NCBI GenBank assembly: GCA_902796035.1 | Contig: CADBNR010000028.1 | Coordinates: 1-64,000 of the forward strand | From: an uncultured Bacteroidales bacterium | GTDB taxonomy: Bacteria; Bacteroidota; Bacteroidia; Bacteroidales; Muribaculaceae | DNA length: 64,000 nt | Direction of reading: 5' to 3' | In this document: one piece after another, positions 19,323 to 28,718 of the stretch | How the letters are laid out: each line of letters starts with the position of its first letter | Numbering within the stretch: the stretch's first letter is position 1 | The notes under the pieces: model-generated | Database searches by the model: none | What the model saw: only the letters and a program-made list of their open reading frames with translations | Told to the model about the DNA's origin: nothing | Position numbers and translations under genes: made by a program

Positions 19323-20285
19323 TCAGAGCGCGGGGGCCTTGAAGCGGAGGGGGGTATAGCCGAGTAGGAAGGCGGATGCGGCCATGCGTTTCTTGCCGGC
19401 AGGCTGAAGCTCAGCTATCTCAAGCCAGTGGTCGGACGTGGCCACGAGAAGACGCTTCTTCTCGATGCGCACGTCGCCGGGCACAATGCCGGTGCTATCC
19501 TCGTTGCCGGTGCAAGGCTCGTCGGTCAACGCAGTGGTGAATATCTTGACATCCATGGTGGCGTGGTTCAGTAGCTCCAGCGCGGAGAAGGCGGCAGGGT
19601 ACGGCGACAGTCCTCGCACCTGGTTGTGTATCTGCACAGCCGGGCGGTCCCAGTGTATAGCCATATCCTCTTTGAAGATCTTTGGAGCCGGAATGAATTC
19701 ACCTTCGGGCTGCGGAATAGGCTCAACGCATCCGTTCTCAATGTCCCGGACGGTCTTTGACACCATGTCAGCTCCTAAAACCATGAGGCGGTCGTAGACG
19801 GTACCGACATTGTCTTCAGGCAGTATGTCGATGCGCTGTTGGTCGATGATGGAGCCGGTATCGATGTCGTGGTTCAGGAAGAAAGTGGTGACTCCGGTTT
19901 CGGTCTCGCCGTTCATGATGGCGCGGTTTATCGGGGCGGCGCCACGGTATTTGGGCAGCAGGGCCGCGTGGAGATTGAACGTGCCCTTGGGAGGCATGGC
20001 CCATACGGCTTCGGGCAGCATACGGAAGGCTATCACCACGAACAGGTCGGCCTGCAGCGACTGTAGCTCGGCCAGGAATTCGGGATTCTTCAGCTTCTCC
20101 GGCTGCATCACTTTCAGGCCGTGTTCCACGGCATATTTCTTGACGTCGCTTTGAATCAGTCTGTGACCTCGGCCGGCTATCTTGTCGGGCATGGTCACCA
20201 CGGCCGCTAATTCGTGGCCGTCGGCTACAAGCCGGTCAAGACTCGGCACCGCAAACTCAGGTGTCCCGAAAAATACTATCTTCAT
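19323..20285 (-). CDS. fmt: Methionyl-tRNA formyltransferase
   Basis: Transfers a formyl group from 10-formyl-tetrahydrofolate to initiator Met-tRNA. The protein is 320 residues from the ATG at 20285 (MKIVFFGTPEFAV, the standard N-terminus); the upstream in-frame extension is not family-like. Catalytic residues are Asn104 and His106 in FNLHAALLPKYRGAAPI and Asp142 in NHDIDTGSI. The C-terminal OB-fold domain runs from about 210. It is last in the minus-strand run plsC-thiD-fmt, 28 bases after thiD. Confidence 0.95.
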   Translation of the reverse strand: MKIVFFGTPEFAVPSLDRLVADGHELAAVVTMPDKIAGRGHRLIQSDVKKYAVEHGLKVMQPEKLKNPEFLAELQSLQADLFVVIAFRMLPEAVWAMPPKGTFNLHAALLPKYRGAAPINRAIMNGETETGVTTFFLNHDIDTGSIIDQQRIDILPEDNVGTVYDRLMVLGADMVSKTVRDIENGCVEPIPQPEGEFIPAPKIFKEDMAIHWDRPAVQIHNQVRGLSPYPAAFSALELLNHATMDVKIFTTALTDEPCTGNEDSTGIVPGDVRIEKKRLLVATSDHWLEIAELQPAGKKRMAASAFLLGYTPLRFKAPAL

Positions 20286-20313
20286 AATTCTATGTATATG
20301 AACGGCCCGGCGC

Positions 20314-21075
20314 TTATTCCAGCACAGGTCCGTATCCTTCAATTATTCTATTGTTAAGGTTACGCCGGATAGCCTCATGCACGAACTGCTTGGCGCGGTC
20401 GACGGCTTCCTCCATATTCAGGCCGTGGCCCAAATATGAGGCGATGGCCGTGCTGAGCACACAGCCGGTGCCGTGCAGGTTGGGCGAGGCGATGCGCGGC
20501 ATGGTGTATTCCTGAAGCAATTCCGAGCCGCGATATAGGGTGTCGGTGCAGGCTTCAGAGCCGGCGTCGCCGCCCTTCAGCAGCAGGTAAGGGGAGAGTG
20601 CATTCAATGACTTCCCGGCCATTGCACGGAATAAAGAGGCCTCCTGAACGTTCGGGGTGACGAGGATGGCGAGAGGGAAAAGGGAACGGATCATGGCGCG
20701 GGCGGTGTCGTCGCGGCGGTCTATAAGCTCGCCTCCGGCTGTGGGGGCCAGCACAGGGTCTATGACTACGTTCCGAAGGTTGTGGCGGCGTATGGCTTCG
20801 GCTACGGCTTCTGCTGTTTCCGGGGTGGGGAGCAGGCCGATTTTCACGGCATCGGGTCGCGTGGCCTCCACGGCTGCGTCTATCTGGTCGCGGATCAGGT
20901 CAGGGTGCGTGGGATTGATTGACTTGACTCCGTGCTGGTTCTGCACGGTGAGGGCGGTGACGCAGCTGAGTGGATAAGACCCGGTGCGCGCGCAGGTGCG
21001 GATGTCGGCGCTCATGCCTGCGCCTCCCGTGGGATCCATCCCGCTTATCTGCAATATCACCGGAGTCTTTGGCAT
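20314..21075 (-). CDS. thiD: Hydroxymethylpyrimidine (phosphate) kinase
   Basis: Phosphorylates the pyrimidine half of thiamine. The protein is 253 residues from MPKTPVILQISGMDPTGGAG; the upstream in-frame codons overlap plsC and are not part of it. Motifs: GMDPTGGAGMSAD (12-24), VIDPVLAPTAGG, TPNVQEA, LLKGGD, and the ribokinase-fold anion hole HGTGCVLSTA (201-210) with Gly204 and Cys205. It starts two bases after the plsC stop. No other thi gene is seen nearby. Confidence 0.93.
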   Translation of the reverse strand: MPKTPVILQISGMDPTGGAGMSADIRTCARTGSYPLSCVTALTVQNQHGVKSINPTHPDLIRDQIDAAVEATRPDAVKIGLLPTPETAEAVAEAIRRHNLRNVVIDPVLAPTAGGELIDRRDDTARAMIRSLFPLAILVTPNVQEASLFRAMAGKSLNALSPYLLLKGGDAGSEACTDTLYRGSELLQEYTMPRIASPNLHGTGCVLSTAIASYLGHGLNMEEAVDRAKQFVHEAIRRNLNNRIIEGYGPVLE

Positions 21076-21077
21076 GG

Positions 21078-21884
21078 TCAGGCGTTTTGTTCTGTTTCCG
21101 CTGTATCGGGCTGCGGCAGGGCCGAGGCTATTTCCCGGCGGCACTGTTCCATCAGCGCCTTGGTGTTGAAACCGCGCTCGCCGGGCCATATCGGCTTGTG
21201 GATGGTCATGCGTATGTGCGAGGGCGTCATCAGGTAGGTGTATCGGGGCATGGCGTGGAAACTGCCGTCGATGGTGATTGGCACAACCGGCAGCTTGAAC
21301 TCACCGGCCAGCATGAATGCGCCCCGCTTGAAGGCCGTCATGTTGCCGTCCCATGTGCGGCTGCCTTCGGGGAATATCACCAACGACATGCCGCCCTTCA
21401 GCGTGCCTTCCGATTCCTGAATGGTGCTCTTGATGCCGGCGATGCTGCTGTCGTCCACCATGATGTGGCCGGCCTTTCGACAGGCTTTCCCCACCATGAA
21501 GATGCTTTCAAGTTCTTTCTTCATCAGCCACTTGAAATTGTGGTTCAGGAATCCGTAGATAGTCCAGATGTCGTAGGCTCCCTGATGGTTGGCCACGAAC
21601 ACGTATGATTGCTTCGGGTCGATGTTCTCGCGTCCGGTTACCGTGACGCGCATCAAGAATAGCGTACATGTGATCTGCGACCATATTTTTGCCGGCCAAT
21701 ATCCCCAGAAATCGCGACGCCCGAGCCAGCATCCGGTCAGGGTGATTGCGGCTGTGATAAGTGTCAGAACCACGAATATAGGGGCTGCGATTAATATTTC
21801 ATATAATATGTAGAGGCCGCGCAGCAACCACTGCCACGCGTTGCGATGCGGCCTCGCGGCTCGCACGGGAGGTCTCTGTTCCAT
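21078..21884 (-). CDS. plsC: 1-acyl-glycerol-3-phosphate acyltransferase
   Basis: Makes phosphatidic acid from lysophosphatidic acid at the inner membrane. The 268-residue protein has a hydrophobic N-terminal segment (about 20-52), the HX4D catalytic motif NHQGAYD (His100, Asp105), and FPEGSRTWDGN (about 173-183). The final SALPQPDTAETEQNA tail is nonconserved. First gene of the plsC-thiD-fmt run, with a well-formed promoter upstream. Confidence 0.92.
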   Translation of the reverse strand: MEQRPPVRAARPHRNAWQWLLRGLYILYEILIAAPIFVVLTLITAAITLTGCWLGRRDFWGYWPAKIWSQITCTLFLMRVTVTGRENIDPKQSYVFVANHQGAYDIWTIYGFLNHNFKWLMKKELESIFMVGKACRKAGHIMVDDSSIAGIKSTIQESEGTLKGGMSLVIFPEGSRTWDGNMTAFKRGAFMLAGEFKLPVVPITIDGSFHAMPRYTYLMTPSHIRMTIHKPIWPGERGFNTKALMEQCRREIASALPQPDTAETEQNA

Positions 21885-21942
21885 TATTGTCCTATTTTCT
21901 AACCTTTTCTATCGTTTTGGGTTTGTCTATAAACCGACATTA

Positions 21943-21973
21943 CAAAATTAAGTTATTTTCGCGAAAAATCAAA
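21943..21973 (-). promoter_or_regulatory. Promoter of plsC-thiD-fmt
   Basis: On the minus strand TTTG (21973-21970), 19 bases, TAATTTTG (21950-21943): a full match to the Bacteroidetes consensus. The leader to plsC is about 55 bases. Confidence 0.75.
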
Positions 21974-22080
21974 GTAATTAAGACATATTAAGACTCCGGG
22001 ACAACATATTAAGAATCCGCCTCGCCATTGGGGCGGGACGGAGCCTTGATAACCGGCCGGAGCCGGATGTTGTTCGGATG

Positions 22081-22782
22081 TTATTCCTCGTCGCCGGGGG
22101 CGATAAGTTTATAGCCTTTGCCGTGGATGTTTATGATTTCGACGGCGGAATCGTCCTTCAGCAGCTTACGGAGCTTGGTGATGTACACATCCATGCTTCG
22201 GGCGTTGAAGTAATTGTCGTCTATCCAGATGGACTTCAGCGCGTAGTTGCGCTCCAGAATCTCGTTCATGTGCTGGCACAGCAGCGACAGAAGCTCGCAC
22301 TCCTTGGTGGTCAGCTTCTGCACCTTGCCGTCGCACAGCAAGGTCTGTTTCTGGGTGTCGAACGTGTATTTGCCAATCTGGAACACGGTCACGTCCTTGT
22401 CCTTCTTTCCGCGCACGCGGCGCAGGATGGCTCCGATACGCGACACAAGCTCCTCCATGGAGAATGGCTTCGGTATGTAGTCGTCGGCACCGATCTTGAA
22501 GCCTTGCAGCACGTCCTCCTTCAGGTTCTTGGCCGTCAGGAAGATGATGGGCACGTCGCGGTTCACCGCACGAATCTCTTGTGCCAGCGTGAAACCGTCC
22601 TTCTTGGGCATCATCACGTCAAGAACGCACAGATCGTATTTCCCTTTCAGGAACGCCTTGTAACCCTTGTCACCATCATTGCACAGGTCGGCGTAGAATC
22701 CTTTGGCCTGCAGAAACTCGCGCAACAGCATACCCAGATTCTCGTCGTCCTCGCAAAGAAGTATTTTTAGTTTCTCATTCAT
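22081..22782 (-). CDS. rprY: Response regulator RprY (OmpR family)
   Basis: DNA-binding partner of the RprX kinase. The receiver domain (about 5-120) has acidic residues Glu11, Asp12 and Asp13, phosphoacceptor Asp55 in CVLDVMMPK, Thr82 and Lys104. The winged helix (about 135-228) contains LTTKECELLSLLCQH and MDVYITKLRKLLKD. At 233 residues it matches RprY of Bacteroides, which has been linked to oxidative-stress and metabolic genes. It lies 81 bases downstream of rprX on the same strand. A separate TAnnTTTG box for rprY was not evident. Confidence 0.92.
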   Translation of the reverse strand: MNEKLKILLCEDDENLGMLLREFLQAKGFYADLCNDGDKGYKAFLKGKYDLCVLDVMMPKKDGFTLAQEIRAVNRDVPIIFLTAKNLKEDVLQGFKIGADDYIPKPFSMEELVSRIGAILRRVRGKKDKDVTVFQIGKYTFDTQKQTLLCDGKVQKLTTKECELLSLLCQHMNEILERNYALKSIWIDDNYFNARSMDVYITKLRKLLKDDSAVEIINIHGKGYKLIAPGDEE

Positions 22783-22863
22783 ATCGTAGTCGGTGTTTAT
22801 TTTATAATTATAACAATTAAGTATTAAAATATATTTATCGGTGTCAAATTTTATACTGAATTA

Positions 22864-24348
22864 TTAAGAAGCGTCCGGCTGAGGCTGGGTCAGCGGAAGC
22901 TTGATGATGAACGTGGAGCCTTCGCCGGGCGTTGATTCCACCTGTATTGTGCCGCGGAATGCGGTGATCATCTTCTTGACGTATGCCAGGCCGAGTCCGA
23001 ATCCCTTGACGTCGTGGCGGTTGCCTGTCGATACCCGGTAGAACTTGTCGAATATGCGTTTCAGGTCGTCCTTGTGTATGCCTATGCCGTTATCCTTGAC
23101 CCGAATCTCCAGATGCCGCCCATCCGGATTGTTTGTGATTACCGACAGCTCCGGCTCCACATCCTCGCGGCTGTATTTCAGGGCATTCTCCAGCAGATTG
23201 TGTATCACGTTGGTAAACTGCAGCTGGTCCACGTGTATGTCGGAGTCCGTAGCCTCCAGGTCGGCGAACAGCGTGCCCCCCTGACGTTCCACCTTCAGCT
23301 TGAAGTTGGTCACCACGTTCTCGATTATCTCGTTGGCGTTGACATCCGTGAATTTCAAGGAGCTTTCGGCATTGTCTATCACCGAGAGGTGAAGCACCTT
23401 CTCCACCTGGAAGCGCAGGCGTTTCGACTCGTCGGAAATCACGCCGGCCAGATGCTTGATAGATTCGGGCGACTTGCGCACCGACGAGTCCTCCAACATC
23501 TGCGCCGCCAGCGAAATGGTGGCGATGGGGGTCTTCAGTTCGTGCGTCATGTTGTTGACGAAGTCGGTCTTCATTTCTGTCAGCTTTTTCTGTCTGAAGG
23601 CCAGTATCACTGTGTACAGGAACACTACTAACAGTATCGCCGAGAATGCCAGCGACGGGATGATGAACCGCACGGAGCTGAATATGTAGTTGTGCTTGTT
23701 GGGAAATTCCACGCTGAGACGGTAGGAGACGTCGGTGTTGCCGAACAGCGGTATGGAATATATGTCATTGACCTTAGGGTCGTAGTCCGATGTGGCGTAT
23801 ATCTCGCGGCCGCCGGCCGTGTTGACCGAGAATGCGAAGGGTAGGTTCACGCCGTTATTGGCCAGTTCGGTCGACAGGCAGTTGCGCAGCACCGTGGAAT
23901 CGGCGCGCTGCATCACGGGACGCGAGCCCGAGTCGCGCAATATGTTCAGTATCACTTCGGCCAGCAGCCCTTTCTGATACAGGTACTGGCTGCGGATCAC
24001 CTCCTGCATCGTGCCGTAATGCGAGCTGACGGAGCCTGTGGCCGACGGGAAGGTGAGCGACGGAGGTGCGCTCGGCTCCTTGGTTATCTGACTGTCGGTG
24101 CCGCCTGTATTGTTTATGTCATCGTAGAAACTTGATTCAATCACGTTGGCGTCTTCCTGCAGGAAGTGCAGCGTTTCCTGGCGATCCATGAATTCGGATG
24201 TAGCGTACAGCGACCGCATAACGCCCTCCGAGAATTGTTCCTCGCGCATCTTCACCATATTTTCAAGATACATGATCTGAAAATACAGCAAAGTGCCGAA
24301 AGTAATGGCCATCAGTATGGTAAGTATCCAGATTAAAGATCTTTTCAT
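22864..24348 (-). CDS. rprX: Sensor histidine kinase RprX
   Basis: Inner-membrane sensor kinase. 494 residues: a first transmembrane helix at about 5-27, a periplasmic sensor region (about 28-225), a second helix (about 227-251), then HisKA with phosphorylated His269 in NNMTHELKTPIA. The HATPase domain has the N-box HNLLENALKYS, G1 VKDNGIGI, F-box FDKFYR and G2 GFGLGLAYVKK. It signals to the adjacent RprY. The sensor domain has no motif that names a ligand. Confidence 0.93.
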   Translation of the reverse strand: MKRSLIWILTILMAITFGTLLYFQIMYLENMVKMREEQFSEGVMRSLYATSEFMDRQETLHFLQEDANVIESSFYDDINNTGGTDSQITKEPSAPPSLTFPSATGSVSSHYGTMQEVIRSQYLYQKGLLAEVILNILRDSGSRPVMQRADSTVLRNCLSTELANNGVNLPFAFSVNTAGGREIYATSDYDPKVNDIYSIPLFGNTDVSYRLSVEFPNKHNYIFSSVRFIIPSLAFSAILLVVFLYTVILAFRQKKLTEMKTDFVNNMTHELKTPIATISLAAQMLEDSSVRKSPESIKHLAGVISDESKRLRFQVEKVLHLSVIDNAESSLKFTDVNANEIIENVVTNFKLKVERQGGTLFADLEATDSDIHVDQLQFTNVIHNLLENALKYSREDVEPELSVITNNPDGRHLEIRVKDNGIGIHKDDLKRIFDKFYRVSTGNRHDVKGFGLGLAYVKKMITAFRGTIQVESTPGEGSTFIIKLPLTQPQPDAS

Positions 24349-24404
24349 TTTGTCGTTCCCCTCACAAGCCCTGAAAATTTAGATTGTTAATTAACAATTC
24401 GGGG

Positions 24405-24436
24405 CAAATTTAACAATTAAATGTGAAAATTGCAAA
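24405..24436 (-). promoter_or_regulatory. Promoter of rprX-rprY
   Basis: Minus-strand TTTG (24436-24433), 20 bases, TAAATTTG (24412-24405). Good match to both Bacteroidetes elements; the leader is about 50 bases. Confidence 0.7.
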
Positions 24437-24440
24437 TTTT

Positions 24441-24539
24441 CTTGATTTATCCCGATTTAATCCCGTAAAATCCCGATTCTCTCGATTCTCTCGGTTAATC
24501 CCGATTAATCTCGATAAATCTTGATTAGTCCCGTTAAAT
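24441..24539 (+). repeat. Ten degenerate 9-11 bp units, consensus CCCGATTAAT
   Basis: Units in order: CTTGATTTAT, CCCGATTTAAT, CCCGTAAAAT, CCCGATTCT, CTCGATTCT, CTCGGTTAAT, CCCGATTAAT, CTCGATAAAT, CTTGATTAGT, CCCGTTAAAT. The array occupies the centre of the 329-base gap between divergent rprX and the clostripain gene, immediately upstream of the rprX promoter. The remainder of the gap (24540-24677) holds no clear promoter or gene. Confidence 0.9.
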
Positions 24540-24677
24540 CCTGTCTATGCGTCAGTGATTCCACACCGGTTTCCTAATGTATTAACAAAATTTTACATTT
24601 AAAGTTCGTACCTCCAGTACGTATCAAGGCGCCTCGGAGTAAACAATAAGCCTCAGGCCACGCCGTTTTATATTATT

Positions 24678-25889
24678 ATGCAGATACTCAGAACATCCCT
24701 TATAATAATCATATCGTTGCTGATGGTGCTTTGCGCCGGCTGCTGGCATTCCAAGAACGAGCCGGAACCGGAGCCTCAACCCGTCAATCCGGATGGCGTC
24801 ACGATAGTGTATGCTATTAACAAAAGCTCTCTTTCCGGCAACTTCATGCAGGACACGGCTGAGATGAAGGCTGCAATGGTAAGCGTGGATATGTCACGTC
24901 AACGTCTGTTGGTGTATCTGACCGAATCGGCATCCAAGACGGGACTGTACGAGTTACAGCAAGTTGGCCGGAAGAACAAGGTTCTGACCTGGCGCAAGGT
25001 GAAAGAGTATGACCGCCGGCAGACCTCCACGGCGCCTGCCGTGATGAAGCGCGTCATATCCGATGCGCTCGCTGTCTATCCCGATGCCGAGCATTCATTG
25101 ATATTCTGGGGTCACGGCACGGCGTGGACACCGGGTTTCAGCGGCCATGAGACTCGCAACGGCGGTCTGACTGAAGTCCCTGCCCAATATGGCTATGGCG
25201 GCGAGTACGGAAAAGGGAATGAATGGCAATGGGCCGAAATCACCGACATCGCCGACGCCATTCCCGACGGTGCGTTCCGCACCATCTGGTTCGATTGCTG
25301 CTATATGTCGTCGATCGAGGTCGCGTACCAGCTAAGAAACAAGACCCGGATGTATGTGGCCTATCCCACGGAGGTATGGGACGAGGGTCTGAACTATAAT
25401 GACGTGCTCCCTTATATCATGCGCAAGAATCAGGATCTGGTCGGTGGCGCCGCCGAGTTCTATTCATATTATAATGATAAGAGCGATGCAGTGACGGTGT
25501 CGGTGATGGATATGAGCAAAATCGAGGCCGTGGCCGAGGCCACCCGCGCATTGATGCAGAAGTATCCCGACAATCTGGACAAAGTGCGTGGCGTGTCTGA
25601 TTATCGACGAAAGAGTATAAATAATCCTGATGGTTACGGTTATTACGACATGATGCAGCTGCTGAAGCTTAAGGATAATGACGCGTTATGGCAGGGCGTT
25701 CAGGACAGCATGAACCGTTTTGTGGTATATCATGCCGAATCGTCGAGGGATTTCAACAACCGCCAGTGGGTGCGGACGCCCCTGTGCGGCGTGAGCATGC
25801 ACAGCCTCGGAGAATACGGACAGAAGGAAGCGGACCACGAGCCCTTCTACCGCACCCTCGACTGGTACAAAGCCGTCTACGAGCAATAG
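24678..25889 (+). CDS. Clostripain-family (C11) cysteine peptidase lipoprotein
   Basis: 403 residues. Hydrophobic N-terminus ending in LCAGC suggests lipidation at Cys22 (position -3 is Cys, slightly atypical), followed by a proline-glutamate linker. The C11 catalytic dyad is visible as His146 in LIFWGHGTAW and Cys208 in WFDCCYMSS. C11 peptidases cleave after basic residues and gut homologues (PmC11, fragipain) are secreted or surface proteases, so the same activity is likely here. Substrates are unknown. The gene follows the degenerate decamer array and converges on a broken regulator gene 20 bases downstream. Confidence 0.85.
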   Translation: MQILRTSLIIIISLLMVLCAGCWHSKNEPEPEPQPVNPDGVTIVYAINKSSLSGNFMQDTAEMKAAMVSVDMSRQRLLVYLTESASKTGLYELQQVGRKNKVLTWRKVKEYDRRQTSTAPAVMKRVISDALAVYPDAEHSLIFWGHGTAWTPGFSGHETRNGGLTEVPAQYGYGGEYGKGNEWQWAEITDIADAIPDGAFRTIWFDCCYMSSIEVAYQLRNKTRMYVAYPTEVWDEGLNYNDVLPYIMRKNQDLVGGAAEFYSYYNDKSDAVTVSVMDMSKIEAVAEATRALMQKYPDNLDKVRGVSDYRRKSINNPDGYGYYDMMQLLKLKDNDALWQGVQDSMNRFVVYHAESSRDFNNRQWVRTPLCGVSMHSLGEYGQKEADHEPFYRTLDWYKAVYEQ

Positions 25890-25909
25890 TGCCCGCCCCA
25901 CTATCGGGC

Positions 25910-26609
25910 TTAGAGCATCGACTGGATGAAGTCGTTGAGGTCGACGTCTTTGGGGAGGTTGAAGCGGGTGCGGAGGCGGTAGCGCGATGTGGCCACGCTG
26001 TCGCGCGATATACCTAAGGCCAGGGCTATCTCCTCGTTGCGGCGCCGCAGTGCGATAAGCATGCACAGCAGTTCGTTGCCCGAGGTCAGGTCAGGGTACG
26101 TCTTTCTCAGATTGTCGATAAACCCCGGATGCAGGTCGTTGAAACTCTTGCGGAACCGTTTCTCATCCTCCTTTTCAAGCAGGATGGCGGGCAACGCCTC
26201 GAACGGTTTGGTCTCCGCGTTGCTTACAGTATGTCTCCGGTTCAATTCCTCGATTTTGGTATTGAGTGCTATGCGTTCGGCCAGCAGCGTGTCGATGTTC
26301 TGCTGCGTTAGCTGTTGCTTCTGTTTGTGGTTGCGTGATCGCATTATCAGGAATACGGCAAGTCCGGCCACGACGAGCAGACCGATTACGCTTATCAGTA
26401 TGATACGTTGCTGACGCGTCCGGAGTTCGGCCTGCAGCACGGCAGTCTCGCGTTTCAGCTGCGTGGTGCGGTACTTGTGCTGTCCGGATGCATCGTCTCC
26501 AGCGAGTCGGCAGCGGCCTGCAGCAGTGTCAGGCCTTCGATATAGTGTCCGTCGCGGCACAGTTCGCGGCGAGAAGCGCACAGGCTATTGCCATTGCATT
26601 AAGTTTCAT
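25910..26609 (-). pseudogene. Broken TPR-transmembrane-HTH regulator
   Basis: The 3' half is intact: a helix HKYRTTQLKRETAVLQ, a transmembrane segment (IILISVIGLLVVAGLAVFLI), a coiled coil, and a C-terminal LuxR-like helix-turn-helix (LTSGNELLCMLIALRRRNEE to ISRDSVATSRYRLR). The 5' part is scrambled: an ATG at 26609 begins a signal-peptide-like MKLNAMAIACALLAANCAA that soon meets a stop; a second frame then encodes CRDGHYIEGLTLLQAAADSL, like the start of a TPR, and a third frame carries the intact part. Most of the TPR array expected between them is missing. I infer an internal deletion plus frameshifts; a residual 223-residue product starting in the third frame is possible but would lack the signal and sensor. 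Confidence 0.75.
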
Positions 26610-26677
26610 AAAACAACATTACATGAAATATGCAATAAAACCAAATTCATTTGCCGGTCTCCGATAGCCTTTTGTTG

Positions 26678-26708
26678 TTTGTGGAGTGAGATTTTTTTAG
26701 TATCTTCG
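26678..26708 (+). promoter_or_regulatory. Promoter of the hut operon
   Basis: TTTG at 26678-26681, 19-base spacer, TATCTTCG at 26701-26708. The -33 element and spacing are perfect; the -7 element differs from TAnnTTTG at one base. The leader to hutU is about 15-20 bases. Confidence 0.7.
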
Positions 26709-26729
26709 CAAAAAATAACAACAAAGACC

Positions 26730-28718
26730 ATGAAACGCATCACACTCGACAATGAATGGCCCGATTACCCTGCATTCGCGGAGGGAATCAGGCGTGCTCC
26801 CGACCGTGGATATACACTCGACAAAGCCAAAACCAAATTGGCTCTGCAGAACGCCCTGCGTTATCTGCCGCCCGAACTGCATGAACGTGCCATCCCGGAG
26901 TTCTTAGAGGAACTGAAGACGCGCGGCCGCATCTATGCCTACCGTTTCCGTCCCGAAGGTCGAATCAAGGCCAAGCCCATAGACGAATACAAGGGCAACT
27001 GCATCGAGGGCAAGGCGTTCCAGCTTATGATAGACAATAACCTGGACTTCGAGGTGGCCCTCTATCCTTACGAACTGGTAACATACGGCGAGACCGGCCA
27101 GGTTGCACAGAACTGGCTGCAGTACCGCCTCATAAAGAAATATCTGGAGGAGTTGACCGACCACCAGACATTGGTTATGGAGTCGGGCCATCCTCTCGGA
27201 CTGTTTCCGTCTCGTCCCGACGCACCGCGCGTCATCATCACCAACGCCATGATGGTGGGCATGTTCGACACTCAGCACGACTGGCACGAGGCCATGCAGC
27301 TGGGCGTGGCCAACTACGGCCAGATGACCGCCGGCGGATGGATGTACATCGGCCCGCAGGGTATAGTACACGGCACGTTCAATACCATACTTAATGCCGG
27401 GCGCATGAAATTAGGCGTCCCGGAGGACGGCGACCTGAAGGGCCATATCTTCGTTTCGTCCGGCTTAGGAGGCATGAGCGGCGCCCAGCCCAAGGCAGCC
27501 GAGATAGCGGGGGCAGCCGCAATCATAGCCGAAGTGGACCAGTCGCGCATCGACACCCGCCGCAACCAGGGCTGGGTGCAGGAGGTGACCGACTCCATCC
27601 CCGAGGCTTTCCGCATGGCGCGCGAGGCAATGGCCCGCAAGGAACCGATTTCCATAGCCTATCACGGCAATGTGGTCGACCTGCTGGAATATGCGGTGAT
27701 GCACAACGAGCATATAGAACTGCTCAGCGACCAGACCAGCTGCCATGCCGTGTACGACGGCGGCTACTGTCCCGTGTCGCTCACATTCGACGAGCGTACC
27801 CGTATGCTGCACGAGAATCCCGAACAGTTCCGTGAGGAAGTCGACAAGTCGCTGAAGCGTCATTTCGAAGCCATCAAGGCTCTGGTGAATCGCGGCACAT
27901 ATTTCTTCGACTACGGCAACGCCTTCATGAAGGCCGTGTACGATTCCGGCGTGAAGGAGATCTCGCGCAACGGTGTGGATGACAAGGACGGCTTCATCTG
28001 GCCCAGCTATGTGGAGGACATCATGGGCCCGATGCTGTTCGACTATGGCTACGGTCCCTTCCGCTGGGTATGCCTCAGCGGCAAGCATGAGGACCTGGTC
28101 AAGACAGACCATGCCGCCATGGAATGCATCGATCCGGACCGCCGCGGTCAGGACCGCGACAACTACAACTGGATACGCGACGCCGAGAAGAATGCGCTGG
28201 TAGTAGGCAGCCAGGCCCGTATCCTCTATCAGGACGCCATGGGTCGCCTGCGCATAGCCCTGAAGTTTAACGAAATGGTGCGCAACGGCGAGGTAGGACC
28301 CATCATGCTGGGTCGTGACCACCACGATGTGAGTGGCACAGACTCTCCTTTCCGCGAGACCAGCAACATCAAGGATGGCTCGAACGTGATGGCCGACATG
28401 GCCGTGCAGTGCTTCGCCGGCAACTGCGCCCGGGGCATGAGTCTCGTGGCCCTGCACAACGGCGGCGGCGTCGGCATAGGTAAGGCCATCAACGGCGGCT
28501 TCGGAATGGTGTGCGACGGCTCGGAGCGCGTTGACGAGATACTGAAACGCGCCATGCTGTGGGACGTGATGGGTGGTGTGGCCCGTCGCAGCTGGGCGCG
28601 CAATCCCAACGCAATGGAGACCGTGCGCGAATGGAACGACACCCAGAGCGACCGCGGCTTCATGATTACGGAGCCTTATATCGTGAATGACGAACTTCTT
28701 GACAAATTCGACATCTGA
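26730..28718 (+). CDS. hutU: Urocanate hydratase
   Basis: Second step of histidine degradation, NAD-dependent hydration of urocanate to imidazolonepropionate; cytosolic. From this ATG (MKRITLDNEWPDYPAF), which lies just after the promoter, the protein has 662 residues, the length usual for the Bacteroidetes enzyme, which is longer than the roughly 550-residue enterobacterial form. Seen motifs include VMESGHPLGLFPS, GGWMYIGPQGIVHGT, the glycine-rich SSGLGGMSGAQPKA and the active-site region LLSDQTSCHAVYDGGYCP. The stop overlaps the ATG of ftcD by one base. Confidence 0.95.
   Translation: MKRITLDNEWPDYPAFAEGIRRAPDRGYTLDKAKTKLALQNALRYLPPELHERAIPEFLEELKTRGRIYAYRFRPEGRIKAKPIDEYKGNCIEGKAFQLMIDNNLDFEVALYPYELVTYGETGQVAQNWLQYRLIKKYLEELTDHQTLVMESGHPLGLFPSRPDAPRVIITNAMMVGMFDTQHDWHEAMQLGVANYGQMTAGGWMYIGPQGIVHGTFNTILNAGRMKLGVPEDGDLKGHIFVSSGLGGMSGAQPKAAEIAGAAAIIAEVDQSRIDTRRNQGWVQEVTDSIPEAFRMAREAMARKEPISIAYHGNVVDLLEYAVMHNEHIELLSDQTSCHAVYDGGYCPVSLTFDERTRMLHENPEQFREEVDKSLKRHFEAIKALVNRGTYFFDYGNAFMKAVYDSGVKEISRNGVDDKDGFIWPSYVEDIMGPMLFDYGYGPFRWVCLSGKHEDLVKTDHAAMECIDPDRRGQDRDNYNWIRDAEKNALVVGSQARILYQDAMGRLRIALKFNEMVRNGEVGPIMLGRDHHDVSGTDSPFRETSNIKDGSNVMADMAVQCFAGNCARGMSLVALHNGGGVGIGKAINGGFGMVCDGSERVDEILKRAMLWDVMGGVARRSWARNPNAMETVREWNDTQSDRGFMITEPYIVNDELLDKFDI

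Noticed and set aside
24441..24539. CRISPR array
   Set aside because: All tandem repeats in this window have 7-11 bp units with no spacers, and no cas genes are present.
25890..25909. Terminator between the clostripain gene and the broken regulator
   Set aside because: GCCCG and CGGGC form only a 5-bp stem with a nine-base loop and no T-run; too weak to list.
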